DNA of 64,000 bases from Paenibacillus pasadenensis. Its GTDB lineage: Bacteria > Bacillota > Bacilli > Paenibacillales > Paenibacillaceae. The notes beneath the pieces were generated by a model, which did no database searches, had not been told where the DNA came from, and saw only the letters and a program-made list of their open reading frames with translations. Positions within the stretch are counted from its first letter, which is position 1, and every line of letters begins with the position of its first letter. The stretch spans positions 248,001 to 312,000 of the forward strand of contig NZ_JAMBOT010000001.1 of assembly GCF_023715725.1 (NCBI RefSeq), written 5' to 3'. Positions 53,935 to 62,211 of the stretch are shown in pieces. The position numbers and the translations under genes are program-made.

Positions 53935-54405
53935 TTAAATGTCGGTCAGAAGATAGTCGGTTATCGACACTTTGACCAGTTTACCTTCCGGCAAAATCTT
54001 GTTGACCTCGTTGAGCAGCTTTGCTTCTAGCGCGTCCTGTCCTTTTGAGCCTTGCAGCTCCTCGGCGGTCGTGTCCGCAAGAATGCGGTTAATAATCGGT
54101 TTGACGGCGATATCCTTGATCTGGTCAAGCTCTTCCTTCGCCTTTTTCTTGTCCAGCTGAAAAGCGAAATTAATCATGACGAGCTTTTCATCGCCCTTTA
54201 AGTTGCGTTTGATGTCCTTAAGCTCCAGCGTTACGGCCAGCCGTTCCTCGGCGCTCATCTGTTTAACCGAAGCTGCGGCTGTTTTGCCCTCTGCCGTTTT
54301 TTCCTCCGGGCTTCCTAGAATGGAGTTGTATAGAAAAACAGCCACTACGGCAATCAAAGATATTGCCAGCAAGGTCGTAATCAACCAGGGAAGCATTTTT
54401 TTCAT
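53935..54405 (-). CDS. fliL: Flagellar basal body-associated protein FliL
   Basis: 156 residues. One N-terminal membrane helix (LPWLITTLLAISLIAVVAVFLY), then a stomatin/SPFH-like periplasmic-side domain. Supports stator function around the motor. ATG at 54405 follows GGAGGAA, 4 nt after the flbD stop. Confidence 0.93.
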   Translation of the reverse strand: MKKMLPWLITTLLAISLIAVVAVFLYNSILGSPEEKTAEGKTAAASVKQMSAEERLAVTLELKDIKRNLKGDEKLVMINFAFQLDKKKAKEELDQIKDIAVKPIINRILADTTAEELQGSKGQDALEAKLLNEVNKILPEGKLVKVSITDYLLTDI

Positions 54406-54409
54406 GCGG

Positions 54410-54628
54410 TTATTCCTCCGTCGCTGCGCCCTTCACGAAAGCGGCCGTTAGTCCAATGGCGCGCTGATAGTCGACGATGCGGCCTACCAGCACCTCGGCT
54501 GATTCCTGAATGACCATTTTTTTGCCGGTGGTCATCGTAATGAGCGTATCCGGCGTCTCTTCGATCAGCTCGATCAGCAAAGCGTTGATAACAAGCTTGC
54601 TGCCGTTCAATCGTGTAACTTGGATCAT
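54410..54628 (-). CDS. flbD: FlbD family flagellar protein
   Basis: 72 residues. The family signature IQVTRLNGSKLVINALLIELIEETPDTLITMTTGKK (two segments) is complete. Role unclear, but always in fla operons of Firmicutes and spirochaetes. ATG at 54628 follows GGAGGGAT. A 12-bp hairpin lies between it and flgE. Confidence 0.93.
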   Translation of the reverse strand: MIQVTRLNGSKLVINALLIELIEETPDTLITMTTGKKMVIQESAEVLVGRIVDYQRAIGLTAAFVKGAATEE

Positions 54629-54654
54629 CGTTATCCCTCCTGACCGTTAACCGC

Positions 54655-54682
54655 CGCGCAACCGCCAAACGGCAATTACGCG
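54655..54682 (-). other. 12-bp RNA hairpin with GUUU loop between flgE and flbD
   Basis: In the minus-strand transcript, the arms CGCGUAAUUGCC and GGCGGUUGCGCG pair over all 12 positions, including three G-U wobbles; the loop is GUUU. The same sequence read as plus-strand RNA has C-A mismatches, so the structure belongs to the minus transcript. No U tract follows, so it is not a terminator. It may protect the 3' side of the flgE message. Confidence 0.55.
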
Positions 54683-54707
54683 GGGACCGGAGCGTTAGCC
54701 GCTATGA

Positions 54708-55523
54708 TTAACGCTTCAGGTTGACAAGCTCCTGCAAAATTTCGTCGGAAGTAGTGATAATGCGGGAATTCGATTGGAAACCGCGCTGAGCGACAATCAT
54801 TTCCGTGAATTCGCTCGTCAGATCGACATTGGACATTTCCAGCTGGCCGGCAACAATTGTGCCGCTTCCCGTCTCCGGATCTCCCGGAATTCCGATTGCC
54901 AGTTCCTCCAGACCGGAGTTGACCGTTGCACGGTACAGATTTGAGCCCATTTTTTCCAGACCGTTCGGGTTCTGCACCTGAACAACGCCGATTGTAGCAA
55001 TCGCATCTCCGGTAGTACCGTCAGCATTGATGCCCGTTATGACGCCATCTTTACCGATGGAGTAGGCGCTGACTTCAGCCAGCGAGATCGGCTCGCCGTC
55101 GGAGCTGAGCACCAGTCCTCCGTCTGCGGTAACGAGCTGGCCAGCGGCGTCAACGGTGAAGTTGCCGGCGCGGGTCAGATAAAACCCGTCTTCCATCCCT
55201 GCAGGACGAACCGCGAAAAATCCATCGCCGTCGATGCGCAGATCGGTTGGAACGTTTGTTGTCATTGCGCTGCCCGCCGTATGAACCGCATCCACCGAAG
55301 AGACGGTAACGCCAAGACCAACTTGCTGAGCATTTTTGCCGCCGCGCACACCTTCCTCCGCTTGGCTTGCTCCCGCTACGGTCTGGCTGAGGATGTCTTG
55401 GAACATGACACGGCCGGACTTGAAGCCTACCGTATTCACGTTGGCGATATTGTTGCCGATTACGTCCAGTTTCGTTTGGAAACCGCGCATGCCGGATACT
55501 CCCGAATACATCGATCTAAGCAT
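54708..55523 (-). CDS. flgE: Flagellar hook protein (FlgE/FlgG family)
   Basis: 271 residues. N-terminal rod/hook motif MLRSMYSGVSGMRGFQ and LDVIGNNIANVNTVGFK; C-terminal MIVAQRGFQSNSRIITTSDEILQELVNLKR (pieces). The middle has the FlgE/F/G core (DLRIDGDGFFAV). It matches the short B. subtilis FlgE (about 264 residues), so hook protein is more likely than distal rod FlgG, though some annotate it flgG. ATG at 55523 follows GGAGGC. Confidence 0.93.
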   Translation of the reverse strand: MLRSMYSGVSGMRGFQTKLDVIGNNIANVNTVGFKSGRVMFQDILSQTVAGASQAEEGVRGGKNAQQVGLGVTVSSVDAVHTAGSAMTTNVPTDLRIDGDGFFAVRPAGMEDGFYLTRAGNFTVDAAGQLVTADGGLVLSSDGEPISLAEVSAYSIGKDGVITGINADGTTGDAIATIGVVQVQNPNGLEKMGSNLYRATVNSGLEELAIGIPGDPETGSGTIVAGQLEMSNVDLTSEFTEMIVAQRGFQSNSRIITTSDEILQELVNLKR

Positions 55524-55555
55524 TGTTGTTTGCCTCCATTAGATAGATTTAGTAG

Positions 55556-56062
55556 TTAAACCAGCGCTTCATCGGGTGCCGGCGCTTCTTCTTCCCCGCC
55601 GGACTCGTTTCCATTCCCGGTTTCGTCACCGACCTGCTTCAGCGCGTCGATCGGTACGTTTTTGCCGCCAGACACGATGTATTGCCGTCCGTCTTTCAAA
55701 ATAATCGATTCTACAATTCCGCTTTCCGACGTGAGCTTGCCGGCCGCATCGTATACATCCCATTGGACCGTCTTGCCGATCAGATCGGAAGTAAGTCCCA
55801 GATTCTGGCCTTGCACGTTCAACTGGCCGGAAATGTTCGTCAGCTGCTCAACAGAGGAGAATTGCGCCAGCTGGGCGATGTAAGTTGTATTGTCGGCCGG
55901 TTTGAGCGGGTCCTGATATTTAAGCTGGGCCACAAGCAGCTGCAGAAACGCGTCTTTGCCCAGCGTGGAGTTGTCCATCGTGGTTGATCCCGCGCTGGCG
56001 TTTTTTTGACTGATGTAAGGGTAAATGGAGTTGTTGTTGTTGTTTACTCCGCCAGAAGCCAT
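55556..56062 (-). CDS. flgD: Flagellar hook cap protein FlgD
   Basis: 168 residues. N-terminal FlgD motif with LGKDAFLQLLVAQLKYQDPLKP and AQLAQFSSVEQLTNI; C-terminal short beta part and an acidic tail (ESGGEEEAPAPDEALV). Scaffold for hook polymerisation. ATG at 56062, 21 nt after fliK. Confidence 0.94.
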   Translation of the reverse strand: MASGGVNNNNNSIYPYISQKNASAGSTTMDNSTLGKDAFLQLLVAQLKYQDPLKPADNTTYIAQLAQFSSVEQLTNISGQLNVQGQNLGLTSDLIGKTVQWDVYDAAGKLTSESGIVESIILKDGRQYIVSGGKNVPIDALKQVGDETGNGNESGGEEEAPAPDEALV

Positions 56063-56083
56063 AAGCTCATCTCCCGTTTTCGA

Positions 56084-57595
56084 TTAGGCCGTAGCGTTAA
56101 CCGCCCGTCCAAAGCCAAGCTCGCGGATCGCCGTTTGCACAGCAGCGTCGGCCTCTCTGACAGCCGATTCCTCCGATGCCGCTCTATCTCCGGCAGAGCC
56201 CTGGCGCTGCTGGCCTCCGCTCTGTCCCTGCTGTCCGAAGGACAGGCTCGCCTGAAGCTGGCTGCTAACCTCCATCCGCTCTACCTGAATGCCCTGCAGC
56301 TGCAGCGTTTGCCTTAACTGAGCCAGCTGGTTTTCAATCGCTTCTCTTGCTGCAGGCGTATCGGCGAGGAATGTTGCCGTTAGATGTCCATTCTGCATAT
56401 AAAGCTTAATGTCAACCTGACCCAGATGCTCCGGGTTAAGCACGATTCTAGCTTCAGCCGCCTGATCTGACGATGTAATGCTCAGCTTTTGCAGCATGAG
56501 CCCGCCCATTTCCTCGGCAAACTTGTGCACATTCACTACTGGAACAGCTGCCGCAGGAGCCGCCGCGTTAGAAACGGTTCCCGGCGCTGAGCTGCCGTTT
56601 ACGGCAACAAAGCTCTGAATCTGCTCTTGCGGCGCAGCCGCCGGTGCATTTGCGCCAGCGGCTGCTCCAGCTTCAACGCCTCCTGCTGCTGGTGCAGATG
56701 GAGTGCTTTGCTGAGCTTCAACCGCTGCCCGGACATGCACCGAGGATGCGTTCATCCGAGCAAGAAGAGCTGCTGCCGCAGGTGCGTTAGCCGCAGTGCC
56801 TTTGCCTAGAGCGCCCTGCCCTTCAATTGGCGAAAGTTTATCGCCGTCAACGGCATTTGGACCGCCTTTTAGCAGCGATTCCAGCTTGCCAAGCTGCTGC
56901 TGAATGGTGCCTGCTGCAGCCTGATTGCCGATTTTGAGCTCCTTGCCGGCCTCAAGCGCCTGGCTCAGCATGAGCAGCGACTCTACAACGGCCCCTTTGG
57001 CCCCGCTGCCTGCGGCGCCGGCTCCGCTGATGTCCAGCCCATCGGCTGACTCTCCGCCTTGTGCAACAAGCAGCTGTTGGACTGGAAGCCCAAGCAGTGC
57101 GAGCAAAGCGCTCAGCTCGGACGCTGCGGACTGCCACTCTTGCTGCGACAGCTCCAGCTGCTCTTCGCCATCTGCAAACAGCTGGTCCAGAAGCTCTCCA
57201 AGCTGTTGGAGCAAATCATCCGAATCAATAACCGGTGCCTGCTCCGCCGCAGCGGCTTCACCTGTTGCGGCCGGAGCATTTACTACGGCTTCACCTGCTG
57301 CGGGAGCGGTTGCACCGTTTTCCTGCACGCCGGCTAACAGACTTTGCGCCGCTTGGAGCAGCGCCGCCGCTGCAGCCTGTGCAGAGCCGTCGCCGGCTGC
57401 TGCTGAATTTTGCGCCGCCGCAGCGTCCAGGCCTTGCGCCCCCCCGGCAGTTGAAGTCTGAACGCTGCCCATCACCTGCTGAAACGATTGCCCAGATGCG
57501 CCTGTGGTTGCACCTGCCTGTCTTGCGGCAGCCGATCCGGAGACGGCCCCTGAGCTTGCCGGTTGTGCAACCGGCTGTGATACTGCCATATCCAT
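56084..57595 (-). CDS. fliK: Flagellar hook-length control protein FliK
   Basis: 503 residues. Long Ala/Gln/Ser-rich disordered N-terminal part, then a conserved C-terminal domain (about 370-470) with RIVLNPEHLGQVDIKLYMQNGHLTATF and the final coupling to FlhB. Sets hook length and triggers the export switch. Strong codon bias for Ala/Gly gives long low-complexity runs. ATG at 57595 follows AAGGGGG. Confidence 0.93.
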   Translation of the reverse strand: MDMAVSQPVAQPASSGAVSGSAAARQAGATTGASGQSFQQVMGSVQTSTAGGAQGLDAAAAQNSAAAGDGSAQAAAAALLQAAQSLLAGVQENGATAPAAGEAVVNAPAATGEAAAAEQAPVIDSDDLLQQLGELLDQLFADGEEQLELSQQEWQSAASELSALLALLGLPVQQLLVAQGGESADGLDISGAGAAGSGAKGAVVESLLMLSQALEAGKELKIGNQAAAGTIQQQLGKLESLLKGGPNAVDGDKLSPIEGQGALGKGTAANAPAAAALLARMNASSVHVRAAVEAQQSTPSAPAAGGVEAGAAAGANAPAAAPQEQIQSFVAVNGSSAPGTVSNAAAPAAAVPVVNVHKFAEEMGGLMLQKLSITSSDQAAEARIVLNPEHLGQVDIKLYMQNGHLTATFLADTPAAREAIENQLAQLRQTLQLQGIQVERMEVSSQLQASLSFGQQGQSGGQQRQGSAGDRAASEESAVREADAAVQTAIRELGFGRAVNATA

Positions 57596-57609
57596 GCGCT
57601 GAGCCCCCT

Positions 57610-58506
57610 TTATTTGCCTGCCATCAGCTTGGCAACAAGCTGAGAGGTCGTATCCTCGTCCAGGTTCGACATCTCGCCTACAATAGTAGAGCGAGCCCCG
57701 TCGCTAACCGCACCAAGAATGCGCAGAACCTTGCTCGGGCTGACATCCGCCATTTTGAGCAGCAGCGGAGCCGCCTGGGCAGCGCTCATGCTTTCAAACG
57801 TTTTGGTCAGCTGCTCCTGGCTCAAAATGGTCGATGTGTTTGTGGATGAGGTGCCTTCCAGCTGAAGCCTCGATTGCAGTGCAGCGAGCTGCTGGTCTTT
57901 AACAGGCTCGTCGTCTTTCATGCGTGCTGCCGTTTCAGCCGCTCGCTTCGGATCCATTTTGGCCAAAATTGCGCCTTGCGCTCTAGAGTCCATCGAACCC
58001 AGAATCAGGACCGATTCCTCAAGCGTCATGTTCTGAAGAATCGGCGCGGCTTTGCTCGCGGTCATGGAAGCGAACATCCCCGCCAGCTCTTCGATTTTGC
58101 TCTGATACTGCTCTGCGCTCAGCTTTTCTTCCTCGCCGCTCTTAATAAGAGTGTCAATCTGGTCTTGCAGCGATTTTATCTGTGCTTCCAGCTGAGTTTT
58201 TTCATCCGTCGCCGTCGTCAGCTTGCCTTTGGCATCCTGCAGCTCTGCCTGCAGGCTCGCCAACTGTTTGCGGTCAAGCTCTCTCGTATTGGCCGGAGGC
58301 GTATTCTCGCTGCCCTTTGCCTGCGGCAGCAATGCTCCTACCACGGGAATATCGCGTCCTGCATCGATCATCCGCTCCCTTAAAGATGGATTGAATACGA
58401 TAAACAGAACCATGACGAGAACGATTGTGAACAGCAGCGGAGTCACAAAAAAGAGAAATTTCTCCATGCCGCTGTAGCCTTGCTTTTCCAAATCATCTTT
58501 TGCCAC
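57610..58506 (-). CDS. ylxF: MotE/YlxF-like protein with two MgtE-N-type repeats
   Basis: 298 residues. A membrane helix (about 17-38), a coiled coil (about 75-130), and two repeats of the FliG/MgtE-N type: MTASKAAPILQNMTLEESVLILGSMDSRAQ and MSAAQAAPLLLKMADVSPSKVLRILGAV (pieces). Start is GTG at 58506 after GGGAGGGAT. Position between fliJ and fliK is that of B. subtilis ylxF. A stator-chaperone or scaffold role is inferred from the MotE family. Confidence 0.85.
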   Translation of the reverse strand: MAKDDLEKQGYSGMEKFLFFVTPLLFTIVLVMVLFIVFNPSLRERMIDAGRDIPVVGALLPQAKGSENTPPANTRELDRKQLASLQAELQDAKGKLTTATDEKTQLEAQIKSLQDQIDTLIKSGEEEKLSAEQYQSKIEELAGMFASMTASKAAPILQNMTLEESVLILGSMDSRAQGAILAKMDPKRAAETAARMKDDEPVKDQQLAALQSRLQLEGTSSTNTSTILSQEQLTKTFESMSAAQAAPLLLKMADVSPSKVLRILGAVSDGARSTIVGEMSNLDEDTTSQLVAKLMAGK

Positions 58507-58578
58507 TTGTCATCCCTCCCGGGGGCACCGCACTTGCGCGCTTTCCCGTATGCCTGCTTCCGAATTCCGATGCCCTGA

Positions 58579-59028
58579 CTACAGCTGAGCCGCTCGCGCA
58601 TGCCGCTGGACAGCAATCTCATCCAATTCGGCTTGCTCCACCGCCAGCATGGCGGATCTGAACTTATGCCAAGCCTTGTCCTTGGATTTCAGCCAAATGT
58701 TTTCCTGCACTTTACGTTCAGAAAGCTTATGGCGCGAGTTAAGCACCTCATGCTCGGCCGCACGCACCATTTTCTCTTTGGCGCCGATGCACTTATCCAG
58801 ATGCCGGATAAAATACTGAATTTGCTGCAGCTCCACAAGCGTGCTGCCCTGTTCGCCAAGGCCGATCAGCCTTTCCTCCCATTGCTTGCGCTGGCTGCGG
58901 AGCTCTTCAAGCGACATTTCCTCCGCTTTGAGCTGGCTGACCGCTGCGGTCAGCACCCACTCCGCTTGCGTCGTCTCGCTTTTTTTGAGATTGACGATGC
59001 TCTGGTAGGTGTATCGGAATGCCATCAT
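58579..59028 (-). CDS. fliJ: Flagellar export chaperone FliJ
   Basis: 149 residues, a continuous two-helix coiled coil with the FliJ N-terminus FRYTYQSIVNLKKSETTQAEW. Stimulates the FliI ATPase and ferries chaperones. Start ATG at 59028 (or 59025), 8 nt after fliI. Confidence 0.92.
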   Translation of the reverse strand: MMAFRYTYQSIVNLKKSETTQAEWVLTAAVSQLKAEEMSLEELRSQRKQWEERLIGLGEQGSTLVELQQIQYFIRHLDKCIGAKEKMVRAAEHEVLNSRHKLSERKVQENIWLKSKDKAWHKFRSAMLAVEQAELDEIAVQRHARAAQL

Positions 59029-59036
59029 CTGCTCTG

Positions 59037-60356
59037 TCAGCCCCCGTTAAATTGATTCATAAGCAGCTCCAGCGTCTCCTTGTAATCGGCCTTTTCGTTC
59101 GTCTTTTGCCTTGTAAAGGCGTGAATAACGCCGATTTGCGAGATCGCTTCGTCAATTTCCGGATTTGATCCGCTCTGGTACGCCCCTATATTGATCAGGT
59201 CTTCCGAATCTCTATATACAGCAAGCAGCTTTTTGAGCTCCGATGCTGCGCTGCGGTGTTCTTCGTCCACAATCTCGTTCATGACACGGCTGACGGAGCT
59301 AAGGACGTCGATCGCCGGAAAATGTCCCTTATGGGCAAGATCGCGGCTGAGCACGATATGTCCGTCCAGAATGCCGCGCACGGCGTCTGCTACCGGCTCG
59401 TTCATATCGTCGCCGTCAACGAGAACGGTGTAAAATGCCGTAATGGAACCCGTCGGCCCCGTGCCTGCTCTCTCGAGCAGCTTCGGCAGCCCGGCGAACA
59501 CCGATGGGGTATATCCCCTCGTTGCCGGCGGTTCCCCGACGGCAAGCCCAACTTCGCGCTGCGCCATCGCGTACCGTGTGACTGAGTCCATCATTAGCAT
59601 GACATTCAGGCCCCGGTCCCGGAAATACTCTGCGATCGTCGTAGCGATGACGGCTCCTTTAATGCGGATAAGCGCCGGCTGGTCCGAGGTAGCAACGATA
59701 ACGACCGAACGGGCCAAGCCTTCGGGTCCGAGATCCTTCTCAATGAATTCGAGAACCTCTCTGCCCCGCTCGCCGATAAGCGCGATGACGTTAACATCAG
59801 CCGCCGTATTTCGGGCGATCATGCCGAGAAGAGTGCTCTTGCCAACTCCTGAGCCGGCAAAAATGCCGACGCGCTGTCCCTGTCCGACAGTCAGAAGGCC
59901 GTCAATGGCCCGCACTCCGATGCCTAGCGGCTCTTTGACACGCGGACGGAACAGCGGATTGCTCGGAGGCGCTGTCGTTGGATATCTCACCATCCGGCTC
60001 GGAATGAAACTGCCGTCCAGCGGCCTTCCCAGGCCGTCCAGCACTTTGCCAAGCAGCTCGGAGCCAACCTGCACGGTGAGCGGTTTGCCCGTTCCGACGA
60101 CATCACAGCCCGGACCGATCGCATCCAGATCGCCAAGCGGCATGAGCACGAGCCGATTGTCACGGAAGCCGACTACTTCGGCCATGAGCGGCGGAGCGCC
60201 TTTACCGGGATAGATGTGGCAAATATCGCCGATTCCGGCATCCGGGCCTTCGCTTTCCACGGTTAAGCCGATGACCTGCGTCACCTTTCCGTTCACGCGG
60301 ACCGGATCGATGCCGGCAAGATGCTCGATGTATTTGGCGGCGGACAGCCCGTTCAT
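59037..60356 (-). CDS. fliI: Flagellum-specific ATP synthase FliI
   Basis: 439 residues, F1-beta-like ATPase of the export apparatus. Walker A GIFAGSGVGKSTLLG, DEADES-type metal site region, and SVTRYAMAQREVGLAVGEPPATRGYTPSVF. ATG overlaps the fliH stop by 4 nt, after AGGAGG. Confidence 0.96.
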   Translation of the reverse strand: MNGLSAAKYIEHLAGIDPVRVNGKVTQVIGLTVESEGPDAGIGDICHIYPGKGAPPLMAEVVGFRDNRLVLMPLGDLDAIGPGCDVVGTGKPLTVQVGSELLGKVLDGLGRPLDGSFIPSRMVRYPTTAPPSNPLFRPRVKEPLGIGVRAIDGLLTVGQGQRVGIFAGSGVGKSTLLGMIARNTAADVNVIALIGERGREVLEFIEKDLGPEGLARSVVIVATSDQPALIRIKGAVIATTIAEYFRDRGLNVMLMMDSVTRYAMAQREVGLAVGEPPATRGYTPSVFAGLPKLLERAGTGPTGSITAFYTVLVDGDDMNEPVADAVRGILDGHIVLSRDLAHKGHFPAIDVLSSVSRVMNEIVDEEHRSAASELKKLLAVYRDSEDLINIGAYQSGSNPEIDEAISQIGVIHAFTRQKTNEKADYKETLELLMNQFNGG

Positions 60357-61195
60357 GATTGAGCCTCCTGCACGTCGCGCTGCTGGGCCAGCTGGACAAG
60401 CTCCCGTTTAATTTCAGCGAGCTGAGTATCGATGCGGGCATCGATGCTGCCGAAGGCGGAGCGGATGACGCAGCCGTGATCTTTAACCGATGCGTCAGGC
60501 AATATCTGAAGCTCGGCCTGCGAGTCAATCGACAGCTCCAGCTCATCTCTGGCAGCCTGCACCGCTGCCAGCTGTGAAGGAGCTACGCAGAGCACGATAA
60601 CGCCATGTTCCTTGCGCCGGGATAACGCTCGTCTTACAAGGTCGGCTGCCATCGAAGGCTCAAGCGTAAGCTGAGCTCCGACAAGCTTTTCGGCAATGCT
60701 GCAGCTCAATTCAATAAGGAAAGGCTCCGCTTCCTGGATTATCTGCTCCCTCATCCGATAGGCGGATTCCAGCATTGCAGCTGATTCCTGAATGCGCTGC
60801 TCCCATTGCCGTTTCAGCTCATCCTCCGCTTCCTGGCGGCCAAGCTGAAACCCTTCGTCGTAACCTGTGCTGCGGAGCTCCTGAATCAGATGTTCATCGT
60901 CCGCGCGGCGCGCATGCCACCATTGGTCCGCTTCTTCCCGGGACTGCTCCAGCAGCTCCTCCGACCGTTTCGCCGCATCGGCGATCGTTTCGTCGGCGAC
61001 GCTTTGGGCATCAGCCAGAATCTGCTTGCGCAGCGCTTCCGCGGCTGCATCGATGCGAGGCTGGAAAAACTCCGGATCCAGCTCGGAATGTGCAACCCGT
61101 TCCTGCTGGCCCGCCGCCGGGCGGCTGTAGAACCGCTCCAGTCGCTGATGCTCTTGGTTGGGGACAACATAGGAGGACTTGATCAGATTAGACAA
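60353..61195 (-). CDS. fliH: Flagellar assembly protein FliH
   Basis: About 280 residues. Negative regulator and anchor of FliI. Long coiled coil (about 40-140) followed by a V-ATPase subunit E-like domain (EPFLIELSCSIAEKLVGAQL). A TTG at 61195 is preferred (LSNLIKSSYVV): GGAGG is 11 nt away, whereas the ATG at 61204 abuts the Shine-Dalgarno. The start overlaps the fliG stop by 8 nt. Confidence 0.9.
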   Translation of the reverse strand: MSNLIKSSYVVPNQEHQRLERFYSRPAAGQQERVAHSELDPEFFQPRIDAAAEALRKQILADAQSVADETIADAAKRSEELLEQSREEADQWWHARRADDEHLIQELRSTGYDEGFQLGRQEAEDELKRQWEQRIQESAAMLESAYRMREQIIQEAEPFLIELSCSIAEKLVGAQLTLEPSMAADLVRRALSRRKEHGVIVLCVAPSQLAAVQAARDELELSIDSQAELQILPDASVKDHGCVIRSAFGSIDARIDTQLAEIKRELVQLAQQRDVQEAQS

Positions 61196-62201
61196 TAATG
61201 TCATCTCCTCCGCCGCGGGCGATGATGATGTCTCCGGATTCCTCCAGCCTGCGAATCGTCGCTACGATGCGGGTTTGAGCCTCTTCGACATCACGCAGCC
61301 GCACTGGGCCCATGAACTCCATCTCTTCCTTGAAGGTTTCGGCCATACGCTTGGACATGTTGCGGAATATCGCTTCCCGCACTTCCTCGCTTGCCACCTT
61401 GAGGGCGAGCTGCAAATCTGAGTTTTCGATATCGCGGATAATTCGTTGAATCGAACGGTTGTCGATGTTGACGATATCCTCGAAGACGAACATGCGTTTT
61501 TTGATTTCTTCGGCCAGCTCGGGATCCTGAATTTCCAGCGAGTCCAAAATCGTACGCTCCGTGCCGCGGTCGACGCCGTTGAGGATCTGAACGATGGAAT
61601 CGATTCCCCCCGCATTGGTGTAATCCTGGGTAACGGTTGCCGACAGCTTTTGCTCCAGCACCCGCTCCACCTGCGAGATAACCTCGGGTGAGGTGCTGTC
61701 CATCAGCGCAACACGGCGGGCAACTTCTGCCTGTTTGTCCTGTGGCAGCGAAGACAGAATGTGAGAGGCTTGCTCCGGCTGCAAGTACGAAAGAACGAGA
61801 GCGATCGTTTGCGGATTTTCGTTCTGAATGAAGTTAAGAATTTGGGTCGGCTCCGCCTTACGGGCGAAATCAAACGGCCTGACCTGAAGCGTTGCGGTGA
61901 GCCGTCCGAGCACCTCTTGGGCTTTTTGCGCGCCGAGCGCTTTTTCAAGAATATCTTTCGCATAAGCGATACCGCCCTGCGAGATATACTCCTGCGCGAG
62001 ACAGATTTGATAGAACTCGCTCATGATGGAATCTCTCTCAGAGCTGTCCACCTTGCGGACATTGGCGATTTCGAGCGTCAACTGCTCGATTTCTTCCTCC
62101 CGCAGGTTTTTGAATATTTGTGCAGAAACTTCCGGCCCCAGCGTAATGAGCAGTATGGCGGCCTTTTGTCGGCCAGTTAAAGTTTGCATCGCTTTAGCCA
62201 C
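61188..62201 (-). CDS. fliG: Flagellar motor switch protein FliG
   Basis: 337 residues. N domain binds FliF, middle has the EHPQ-like ENPQTIALVLSYL, C-terminal domain (about 220-330) carries the charged residues that meet the stator (DIVNIDNRSIQRIIRDIENSDLQLAL). Start GTG at 62201 after AGGAGGG. Confidence 0.96.
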   Translation of the reverse strand: MAKAMQTLTGRQKAAILLITLGPEVSAQIFKNLREEEIEQLTLEIANVRKVDSSERDSIMSEFYQICLAQEYISQGGIAYAKDILEKALGAQKAQEVLGRLTATLQVRPFDFARKAEPTQILNFIQNENPQTIALVLSYLQPEQASHILSSLPQDKQAEVARRVALMDSTSPEVISQVERVLEQKLSATVTQDYTNAGGIDSIVQILNGVDRGTERTILDSLEIQDPELAEEIKKRMFVFEDIVNIDNRSIQRIIRDIENSDLQLALKVASEEVREAIFRNMSKRMAETFKEEMEFMGPVRLRDVEEAQTRIVATIRRLEESGDIIIARGGGDDIIV

Positions 62202-62211
62202 GAAAGCCCTC

